This document shows positions 8,209 to 14,501 of a stretch of 40,702 nt of DNA, piece after piece (the first letter of the stretch is position 1; each line of letters begins with the position of its first letter). Source of the DNA: Armatimonadetes bacterium UBA5352 (GTDB taxonomy: Bacteria > Armatimonadota > Zipacnadia > Zipacnadales > UBA5352); assembly GCA_002411015.1 (NCBI GenBank), contig DHPY01000027.1, forward strand, positions 1 through 40,702, read 5' to 3'. The position numbers were made by a program, and so were the translations under genes. The notes under the pieces were generated by a model. That model was not told where the DNA came from. It was given only the letters and a program-made list of their open reading frames with translations, and ran no database searches.

Positions 8209-10831
8209 CCTGGTGAGCACCGGCATCGAAGGGCTCGATGCGATCCTCGGCGGCGGACTGCGCCCCGGCTCGTGCACGTTGCTCGAGGGCATCCCGGGCA
8301 CCGGAAAGACTACCGTGGGCCTGCGCTTCCTGCACCACGGCGCCCGCGAGGCCGCCGATCCCGGGATCGCCATCACATTCGAGCAGTTCCCCGAGCAGAT
8401 GATCGCCGATGCCGCGCAGTTCGGCTGGGACCTCGCGGGGCTTGAGCAGGAGGGCCTGCTGCGCATCATCTGCACCTCGCCGGAGGTCTTCCTCGACCAG
8501 CTCAGCGAGGTCGGCGGCATGGTGGACCTGCTCGTGACCGAGATGGGCGCTCGCCGCGTGCTCATAGACAGCGCCTCCCACCTTGCCCAGATCTGTGACG
8601 CTCAGCGCGACCAGCGCGCCCTCTTCTACTCGATGACCAACGGCCTCAAGCGCGCCGGCCTCACCACGATTGTCACCAAGGAGCTTGAGACCACAGAAGC
8701 GATAGGCGTGCCGTTCGAGGAATACCTCTGCGACACCGTCATCCGCCTCGACAACCAGATCGTCGGCGGCGTGCGGCGTCGCAGGTCCATCGAAGTCGCG
8801 AAATCGCGCGGGCAGGCCCACCGACTCGGCCGCCACGGCTTCGAGATCACCGCCGAGGGCCCGGCGGTCTACCCCCGCTGGGAGCCCCGCCCGCTCGTTG
8901 CCGGCGAGGCCTGCGGATTCGGCCGCGCCTCCACAGGAGTCGAGGGCCTCGACCAGATGCTCCATGGTGGCCTGCCGACCGGCAGCGCCACGCTCGTCGC
9001 GGGCAGCGCGGGCGTCGGAAAGACCACGCTCGGCCTCGAGTTCCTCTGCAACGGCGCCCGCAACGGTGAGCCCGGCGTCTACGTCACCTTCGAGGAGTCG
9101 CCCAACAAGCTCATCTGCCAGGCCGACAACTTCGGCCTGGGGCTCGGTGAGCTCATCCGGAAGGACAGGGCAGCGGTCATCCACGAGTTCCCGACCACCG
9201 TGAGTTTCGAAAAGCTCCTGATCGCCGTGATGAAGGAGATTGATCGCCTCGGCGCAAAACGCTGCGTCTTCGACAGCCTCACCGATCTCGAGATGGCCTT
9301 CCCGGACCAGGAGACAGTGCGCGAGGCGGTCTACGAGCTCGTCAGCATGCTCGAGAGCCGCGGCATCACCAGCATCGTCACCACCGAGGTGCCCGAACTC
9401 TTCGGCCAGACCTACGTCTCCGGCGAGCACCTCTCGATCATCGTGGATGGCATCATTTTGATGAAATACCTTGAGCTTGAGAGCGAGATCCAGCGCGCGA
9501 TGTCGGTGCTGAAGATGCGCGGCTCAGGCCACGACACGGGGATCTGGCGCTACGTCATCCAGGGCCACGGGATCGAGGTGCAGAGCCGCTTCGAGGGCGC
9601 GGAGGGCCTCATGGCAGGCGCCGCCCGCAGCACCCAGATCGCGCTCTCGGTGCGCAGCTTCAACGAGTTCGATGAGCATCTGAACTCCGAGCTTCTAGAG
9701 CGCTTCTCGCAGATCCACCCGAACGTGCAGCCGGTCTCGCTGAGCATCCCGTATAACCCCGACGAGGCGCTCGAGACCGTCCGCACCGCCCTGCGCTCCG
9801 AGAGCACCCACCTCTCCGCCGCGCCGCTATGCCTCTACTGGACGCCGGAGATCGTCTCCACCGGCCGCCTGCGCTGCGTGGACGACCTCCTCAGCGCGGC
9901 CGAATGGAAGCAGCATATCCCTGCGCTGCTTGAGCCGGCGCGCGATGCCGACTGTCTCCGCGCGGTCCCGGCGATCGCGGTCTGCGGCACACTGCTCTAC
10001 CGCCTCGACCTCCTCGAGGAGCATGGCTTCTCACACCCGCCCGGTACCTGGGATGAGCTGGTCGAGCAGGCACAGAAGGTCCTCGCCGACGAGGGCGACG
10101 ATGAACTCATGGGCTTCCAGTTCCCCGGCTACCTCTATGAGGGCCTCACGACCTCGTTCCTGACGAACCTCTGGAGCAATGGCGGGAGCGTGGTGAATGA
10201 CGATGGCACCTGCGGGATCGCCTCAGAGGCCGCCCGCGAGGCCGTGCGCTTCATGCATGCCGCGATCCACGAGCACGGCATCACGCCGCGGAGCGTGACG
10301 ACCTACAGCGGAGGTCTCGAGCCGCAGCAGGACTTCGTCGAGGGCCGCACGATCTTCCTCTACATGCTCCCGAGCGTGCTGCAGGAGGTCAAGCAGCCGG
10401 ATGCAGGCTCCGGCGGGCGCGTCGGAGTGGCGCCACCGCCGCACGGCCCGCATGGCGACCGCGGCTACAGCTTCCTCGGCGGCTGGCACTTCGGGATTCC
10501 GGTGAACGCGCGGGCACCGGTGGCGGCGGGCGAGTTCATCCGCTTCATGGCGAGCCCGGAGGTGCAGAAGGAGCGCGCGATCCGCGGTGGACCGCTGCCC
10601 ACGCTAGATGCGCTCTACCACGACCCCGAGGTGCTCGCCTTCAACCCGCACTACCCGATGCTCTATGAGCTGATCCAGAGCGCCCGCAAGCGCCACGACA
10701 TCCCGCACTACCTGCGCGTGTCGGAGCTTCTGCAGCGGGCGCTGCACCCGGTCCTCACCGGCGACCGCGACCCTGACTCAGCCCTCGATGAGGTCGAGCC
10801 CAGGGTGCGGGAACTCGTTGAGGGGCGGTAG
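8201..10831 (+). CDS. tandem KaiC-type ATPase fused to a periplasmic-type solute-binding domain
   Basis: An 876-residue cytoplasmic fusion. Residues 1-235 and 240-465 are two KaiC/RadA-like RecA ATPase domains. Walker A motifs are GIPGTGKT (30-37) and GSAGVGKT (268-275); Walker B motifs are VLIDS (120-124) and CVFDS (355-359). Domain 2 keeps the catalytic pair EE (298-299) and the KaiC-like end KMRGSGHDTGIWRY, whereas domain 1 has EQ (61-62). Residues about 477-876 are a full type-1 solute-binding protein (MalE/UgpB type): FSQIHPNVQPVSL, LLYRLDLLEEHGF, PGTWDELVEQAQKVL, LWSNGGSVVNDDGT, and GEFIRFMASPEVQKERA. No signal peptide or membrane segment exists, so the binding domain should sense an intracellular ligand. 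ATG 8201 has GGGGAG 8 bases upstream and overlaps the winged-helix gene by 8 bases. The architecture is unknown to me; a sensor-driven ATPase switch is inference. Confidence 0.93.
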   Translation: MADLVSTGIEGLDAILGGGLRPGSCTLLEGIPGTGKTTVGLRFLHHGAREAADPGIAITFEQFPEQMIADAAQFGWDLAGLEQEGLLRIICTSPEVFLDQLSEVGGMVDLLVTEMGARRVLIDSASHLAQICDAQRDQRALFYSMTNGLKRAGLTTIVTKELETTEAIGVPFEEYLCDTVIRLDNQIVGGVRRRRSIEVAKSRGQAHRLGRHGFEITAEGPAVYPRWEPRPLVAGEACGFGRASTGVEGLDQMLHGGLPTGSATLVAGSAGVGKTTLGLEFLCNGARNGEPGVYVTFEESPNKLICQADNFGLGLGELIRKDRAAVIHEFPTTVSFEKLLIAVMKEIDRLGAKRCVFDSLTDLEMAFPDQETVREAVYELVSMLESRGITSIVTTEVPELFGQTYVSGEHLSIIVDGIILMKYLELESEIQRAMSVLKMRGSGHDTGIWRYVIQGHGIEVQSRFEGAEGLMAGAARSTQIALSVRSFNEFDEHLNSELLERFSQIHPNVQPVSLSIPYNPDEALETVRTALRSESTHLSAAPLCLYWTPEIVSTGRLRCVDDLLSAAEWKQHIPALLEPARDADCLRAVPAIAVCGTLLYRLDLLEEHGFSHPPGTWDELVEQAQKVLADEGDDELMGFQFPGYLYEGLTTSFLTNLWSNGGSVVNDDGTCGIASEAAREAVRFMHAAIHEHGITPRSVTTYSGGLEPQQDFVEGRTIFLYMLPSVLQEVKQPDAGSGGRVGVAPPPHGPHGDRGYSFLGGWHFGIPVNARAPVAAGEFIRFMASPEVQKERAIRGGPLPTLDALYHDPEVLAFNPHYPMLYELIQSARKRHDIPHYLRVSELLQRALHPVLTGDRDPDSALDEVEPRVRELVEGR

Positions 10832-10870
10832 CCTGTCTCTGTGGCCGCCACCGTCTGTCAGCCACACTTG

Positions 10871-10904
10871 AAAATCGTCCAGTTTGACTGGACGATTTTG
10901 TTTT
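10871..10904 (+). terminator. intrinsic terminator of the winged-helix/KaiC-SBP operon
   Basis: A perfect 12-bp stem (AAAATCGTCCAG / CTGGACGATTTT) with a 5-base loop is followed by GTTTT, 39 bases after the KaiC-SBP stop codon. This is a textbook Rho-independent terminator on the plus strand and marks the two genes as a closed unit. Because the stem begins with AAAA it could also stop transcription from the other side. Confidence 0.85.
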
Positions 10905-10967
10905 ACCGTGAAGAAATGCGGGGGATTCCTAGGGCGACACGAACTTCTCGATCAGGAGGTAGTCGCC

Positions 10968-11324
10968 ATGCGCACCGCAGCCGTGCTGGTCGTCGTCCTG
11001 TCGCTTCTCGTCTCCGCCTGGGCAATCGCTGCACTCACCGTGAACATTCAGGTCGCACCTGCCCAAATCGTTCTCTCGGCCCCGCTTGAGTGGATCACCG
11101 TCCACGCCGACATCGCCTACGCAGACGTGGATCCGGATTCCGTGACGATTAACGGCCTCGATGACCTCTGGATCAAGTCCGATAACTGCGGGAATCTCGT
11201 GGCCAAGGTACGTTTCGTGGACATCGTCTCGCAGCTCTCGGCCCCGAGTGCCGTGATCGTCCTGGAGGGCGAGACTACGGACGGAGAGGCCTTCAGCGGC
11301 TCACAGACTGTCCGGGTGAAGTGA
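10968..11324 (+). CDS. small secreted beta-domain protein, unknown function
   Basis: A 118-residue protein with an N-terminal signal peptide (MRTAAVLVVVLSLLVSAWAIAA, cleavage near residue 22) and a single compact domain rich in alternating hydrophobic strands (VNIQVAPAQIVLS, WITVHADIAY, DSVTINGLDDLWI, LVAKVRFVDIV, AVIVLEGETTDG). The strand pattern resembles the Ig-like/PKD modules found in secreted polysaccharide-related proteins, but no catalytic residues are apparent. There is one cysteine in the mature part (C74), so no internal disulfide is possible. The start is fixed by AGGAGGT 7 bases before ATG 10968. It lies downstream of a strong terminator, so it needs its own promoter, although none stands out in the 63-base gap. 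It converges on the alpha-toroid gene. Confidence 0.72.
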   Translation: MRTAAVLVVVLSLLVSAWAIAALTVNIQVAPAQIVLSAPLEWITVHADIAYADVDPDSVTINGLDDLWIKSDNCGNLVAKVRFVDIVSQLSAPSAVIVLEGETTDGEAFSGSQTVRVK

Positions 11325-11357
11325 TCGCTGCTCCGCCGGCTGGACACCGCCCTCTCA

Positions 11358-11389
11358 CAGCCGCGGCGCCCCCCGCGCGCCGCGGGCTG
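11358..11389. terminator. GC-rich hairpin between convergent genes
   Basis: Arms CAGCCGCGGCGC and GCGCCGCGGGCTG pair over 12 bp with one bulged G and a 7-base loop, filling the gap between the small secreted protein gene (+) and the toroid gene (-). There is no T tract on either side, so its role as a bidirectional terminator is inferred from position and stability. Confidence 0.5.
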
Positions 11390-12553
11390 CTACTCCCACC
11401 AGCCAAGCTGCGAGATCAGGTCCTCCAGATGATAGAGCACCCAGCCCATTGACTGGCCGAACCACGCGTACCCGAAGGTCAATCCCGCCTCGGTCAGACA
11501 GAACGGGCCCTCGGTCTCAGCCTTCGGGTTGTCCCAGAGCGTGCCGCGGACGTAGCGCAGTAACTCCAGCGCCTCATGCTGCCAGCGGTCGGCATGCTCC
11601 GGATCTACGCCGCACAGCCGCGCGAGGGCGGCGGCGATGAAGAAGTACTCCGTGGTGAAGTATGTCAGGGCGCTGCGGCTGATCGCCCAGTCGATCTTCG
11701 TGCCCGCGCGGGTGTTCAGCAGCGGACAGGCCAGCAGCCACTCCCCGCCGCGCAGCAGCGCCGCCCGGATCCGCTCATCGCCCGCGTGCTCCGGGTGCTG
11801 GCTGATCTGCGCGAGGTGCAGGATCACCATCGCGTGATGCCCCGCGTCCCGGCCGCCACCGCCCATCCGGTAGGGCCACTGGCCGTCCGGGTCCTGTCCG
11901 GCGAGGACTCGCTCAACTGCGCGCGACGATGCCTCCCGCCACTCCCGGCGAGGCTCGCGGCCGCGCGCCAGCAGAAAATCGCTGATCCGAAGCAGCATCA
12001 TCGCCGCGAGCGCCGTAGTGTTCTGGCAGTCGAGCCGCGAGCCCTCCTCCCCCCAGCGCCGCGCACCGTCGGGCGTGACGAAGGTCGAGAGATGGTTCAT
12101 ATCGTGATAGAAGGCGCCGGGCTGCCACTCCAGCGTCAGCTCAAAGTCGGCCATCCGGGCGAGGGCGTCGAGGTCGCGGGCCCCAAGGTCTAGGCCCCGC
12201 TCGTGTGTCTTCATGAGGCTGTCGGCGACGATCGAGGTGTTGACGGTCGAGCCCTCGTCGCTCTGCTCGCGATGGCGCAGTTCTGGGAAGCCGCCGTTCG
12301 GCTTCTGGACGCGCAGGACGTAGTCGCGGGCGCGTGAGGCGCGCTCAAGCCAGGCTGCATCGCCCGAGCGCCGCGCCTCGCGCGCGAAGAGCATCGCGGC
12401 GCAGGCGGTATCGCGATTGCAGAAGCGGTCCTCTGACGGGAAGTAGATCGCGCCGGAGTGCTGCGCGTCGCCCTCCCCCACCTGCTGGGCGGCGAGCCAC
12501 GAGAGCATCTCGTCATACATCGCGAGCACGTGCTGCTTGCCGAACTCAGTCAC
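11390..12553 (-). CDS. alpha-toroid (terpenoid-cyclase/six-hairpin-like) protein
   Basis: A 387-residue mostly helical protein without signal peptide. It carries two Q-x3-G-x-aromatic motifs (QKPNGGF 83-89 and QDPDGQW 220-226) typical of repeat units in alpha-alpha barrel proteins such as prenyltransferase/squalene-cyclase-like folds and some polysaccharide lyases and glycosidases. Other conserved-looking patches are FCNRDTACAAMLFA, STVNTSIVADSLMKT, CQNTTALAAMMLL and DWAISRSALTYFTTEYFFIAAAL. The exact activity is unknown; with glycosidases and sugar oxidoreductases nearby, a carbohydrate-related role is plausible. The GTG at 12553 has GGAGG 6 bases upstream. It follows the GNAT gene by 18 bases in the same direction, so the two are probably co-transcribed. 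Confidence 0.7.
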   Translation of the reverse strand: MTEFGKQHVLAMYDEMLSWLAAQQVGEGDAQHSGAIYFPSEDRFCNRDTACAAMLFAREARRSGDAAWLERASRARDYVLRVQKPNGGFPELRHREQSDEGSTVNTSIVADSLMKTHERGLDLGARDLDALARMADFELTLEWQPGAFYHDMNHLSTFVTPDGARRWGEEGSRLDCQNTTALAAMMLLRISDFLLARGREPRREWREASSRAVERVLAGQDPDGQWPYRMGGGGRDAGHHAMVILHLAQISQHPEHAGDERIRAALLRGGEWLLACPLLNTRAGTKIDWAISRSALTYFTTEYFFIAAALARLCGVDPEHADRWQHEALELLRYVRGTLWDNPKAETEGPFCLTEAGLTFGYAWFGQSMGWVLYHLEDLISQLGWWE

Positions 12554-12571
12554 CCGTGACCTCCATGCGTG

Positions 12572-13066
12572 TCAGATCAGCGGCTTGTCCATCTCCGTGA
12601 CGTCGTGGTCACGGAAGGCGTGGTGCCCGACGGTGACGTAGCCCTGCGAGGCGTAGAACCTCACGAGATAGTCGAGGACGCTCAGCACGAGCAGGCGGAC
12701 CCTCTTCGCGCCGCGGTCGCGCAGCGCGGTCTCCGCGAACTCCATCAGCAGGCGCGCGTAGCCTCGCCCGCGGTAGTCCGGGTGCACCGCGACTCGTCCG
12801 ATGTAGCCGTCGCCACCGTACTCAGGCTCAACATCGTTCTGGATGGCGATGCATCCCGCAGGGCGGCCGTCCGCGATGATCATGAAGAAGGTGAGGTAAC
12901 TCATCTCGTGGGCGGTGCGCTCGGCACCGCGGAAGGCGACATGCCACGGCGCGCTCTCCGCATCGAGGCCAAGCTCCCGGGCCTGGCTGCCGAACGCGGC
13001 TCGCAGCACCACCAGGAGGTCATCCAGATCATCGGCGGTGGCCTGTCTGATTGCGTCAATCGGCAT
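12572..13066 (-). CDS. GNAT-family N-acetyltransferase
   Basis: A 164-residue acetyl-CoA-dependent acetyltransferase. Motif A with the pyrophosphate-binding loop is VAVHPDYRGRGYAR (92-105), preceded by the strand DGYIG, and motif B is LDYLVRFYASQGYVTVG (131-147), the usual alpha4-beta6 region. The acceptor (small molecule or protein N-terminus, RimI-like) cannot be deduced. ATG 13066 is chosen because GGAGG sits 7 bases upstream; the reading frame stays open for another 53 codons, but that stretch crosses a palindromic repeat and a hairpin and looks non-coding. The alpha-toroid gene follows after 18 bases. A large hairpin separates it from the oxidoreductase gene behind it, so the pair probably has its own promoter. 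Confidence 0.9.
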   Translation of the reverse strand: MPIDAIRQATADDLDDLLVVLRAAFGSQARELGLDAESAPWHVAFRGAERTAHEMSYLTFFMIIADGRPAGCIAIQNDVEPEYGGDGYIGRVAVHPDYRGRGYARLLMEFAETALRDRGAKRVRLLVLSVLDYLVRFYASQGYVTVGHHAFRDHDVTEMDKPLI

Positions 13067-13136
13067 CGGCGGTCCTCCGTGGCACGGCGGCAAACGGCGG
13101 CAAAAACCATGAACGGTCCGGTCGATCGTTCTCGTC

Positions 13137-13169
13137 GTTTCGTTCGTAGTGACGGGCTTCCAGCCCGTC
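13137..13169 (+). repeat. REP-like dispersed palindromic repeat, copy A
   Basis: The element contains CGTTCGTAGTGACGGGC followed by TTCCAGCCCGTC; TGACGGGC and GCCCGTCA (13150-13170) form an 8-bp stem with a TTCCA loop. A second copy, inverted and with one base deleted, is at 24046-24077 inside the BatA-like gene. The sharing of about 22 near-identical bases in unrelated contexts supports a dispersed repeat family. Confidence 0.65.
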
Positions 13170-13184
13170 AACATTGCACGTGAC

Positions 13185-13223
13185 GCGCGCGGGCCGGACG
13201 CCCCGCCCGTCCGGTCCGCGCGC
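13185..13223 (-). terminator. large hairpin downstream of the Gfo/Idh/MocA gene
   Basis: Arms GCGCGCGGGCCGGACG and CGTCCGGTCCGCGCGC pair over 16 bp with a single G-T wobble and a 7-base loop, starting 23 bases after the oxidoreductase stop codon. It lies immediately next to the palindromic repeat at 13137. A terminator is likely by position, although no T tract follows on the minus strand. Confidence 0.5.
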
Positions 13224-13246
13224 AAGACTACTCGCGTCTGCAGACG

Positions 13247-14329
13247 CTATTTGATGTTGACGGCCTTGCCTGTCTCGGCTGACTTGTACATCCCGTCAAT
13301 GATCTTCATCAGCCGCAGCCCATCGGTTCCCGGGGAGATCGGCTGCTCGCCGCTGATCACGCAGTCCGCGAAGTGCATAACCGCGGCGTGCCGGCCCATC
13401 GCCGGGTCGGGCGCGAGCTTCACCACGCGATCCACCGCCTCGCCCTGCTCCTGGGTGTAGATCTCCAGCGAATCGGCCGCCGAGTCATCTATCCCGTCGC
13501 AGGCGAAGACGCGCTCGAGGCTCGCGCCCGCCTCGGTGCCCATCAGCGTCGAGTAGACCCACTCGCGCTTGATCCGCGACGCCCAGGAGGCCTCAAGCAT
13601 GATCGTCTGGCCATCCTCGAACTTGAGCATCCCGACCGCCATGTCCTCGACATCGAACGCGCCGTCGAGCTTCGGCGTGCCCCACGGCCCCAGCGCCTCC
13701 ATCTTCGGCCCGAAGACCGAGTAGGTCGAGGCCATGCAGCTTACCGGCGCCGGGTTGCCCATCAGCCACATCGTGAGGTCGAGCATGTGCACCGCGAGGT
13801 CGATCAGCGGCCCTCCGCCGGCGACCTCCTTCTGCGTGAACCACCCGCCCCAGCCGGGGATTCCGTTGCGGCGGATCCAACCGCAGCGCGCGAAGTAGAT
13901 GTCGCCGAAGGTGCCCGCGTCGGCGTAGCCCTTGAGCACCTGCGCCTCAGGCCGGAAGCGGTTGTTGAACTGGATCATCAGCGTCTTCCCGGCCGCCTCG
14001 GCCGCATCCACCATCTTCTGCCCCTCCTTCGCGTTGCGCGCGAGGGGCTTCTCGCAGAGCACGTGCTTCCCGGCCTTCAGACAGTCAATCACGATGGGCG
14101 CATGGAACTTGTTCGGCACGCACACGCTCACGCAGTCTATGTCGCTCGCGAGCATCTCCTGATAGTCCGTGTAGAGCTTCTCGACCCCATAGAGCAGCCC
14201 GACCTGCGCGAGCACCTCCTCGTTGAGGTCGCACAGACCGACGATCTCCACGTCCGGATGCGCCATGTAGCCCTCGATGTGATACTTGCCGATCCCGGCG
14301 CCGATGACTCCAGCCTTGATCTTCGCCAC
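13247..14329 (-). CDS. Gfo/Idh/MocA-family NAD(P)-dependent sugar oxidoreductase
   Basis: A 360-residue dehydrogenase that oxidises or reduces sugars, inositols or related polyols. The Rossmann nucleotide motif is GVIGAGIGKYH (7-17); the family lysine lies in CEKPLA (EKP 93-95), and the substrate-side motif is GGGPLIDLAVHMLD with Asp177 and His181. Length and motif spacing are normal. The GTG at 14329 is preferred because a GGGAGGG site lies 6 bases before it and the protein then begins MAKIKAGVIG as usual; the open frame extends 23 codons further without support. It is transcribed divergently from the OYE/FadH-like gene across 172 bases that contain an 11-bp direct repeat. Exact substrate unknown; a role in sugar catabolism fits the neighbourhood. 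Confidence 0.95.
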   Translation of the reverse strand: MAKIKAGVIGAGIGKYHIEGYMAHPDVEIVGLCDLNEEVLAQVGLLYGVEKLYTDYQEMLASDIDCVSVCVPNKFHAPIVIDCLKAGKHVLCEKPLARNAKEGQKMVDAAEAAGKTLMIQFNNRFRPEAQVLKGYADAGTFGDIYFARCGWIRRNGIPGWGGWFTQKEVAGGGPLIDLAVHMLDLTMWLMGNPAPVSCMASTYSVFGPKMEALGPWGTPKLDGAFDVEDMAVGMLKFEDGQTIMLEASWASRIKREWVYSTLMGTEAGASLERVFACDGIDDSAADSLEIYTQEQGEAVDRVVKLAPDPAMGRHAAVMHFADCVISGEQPISPGTDGLRLMKIIDGMYKSAETGKAVNIK

Positions 14330-14375
14330 TTCAGACCCTCCCTGCCAGTGCAGTAGCAGTCTTCGCGCAGCCAAC

Positions 14376-14464
14376 ATTCCACGCGCATGGCCGCACACCT
14401 CTTAGCGCGGCATCGGCGGGAACACGCAGGTCTTTGCCGCCGCGCCGCGAACTATTCCACGCGC
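14376..14464. promoter_or_regulatory. paired 11-bp direct repeat in a divergent intergenic region
   Basis: ATTCCACGCGC occurs at 14376-14386 and again at 14454-14464, 78 bases apart, between the divergent oxidoreductase and OYE/FadH-like genes. An exact 11-mer repeated within 90 bases is unlikely by chance and could be a pair of operator sites. No known regulator motif is recognised. Confidence 0.3.
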
Positions 14465-14501
14465 GCTCCATGCTCCGCACGCGTAAGGAGTCGATGACCA
14501 G

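Noticed and set aside
9750..9760. TATAAC inside the KaiC-SBP gene as a promoter
   Set aside because: There is no -35-like hexamer at 16-18 bases upstream, and the codons fit the protein.
13067..13225. Longer N-terminus of the GNAT protein starting at 13225
   Set aside because: The extra 53 codons cross a palindromic repeat and a large hairpin, and the ATG at 13066 has an ideal ribosome site.
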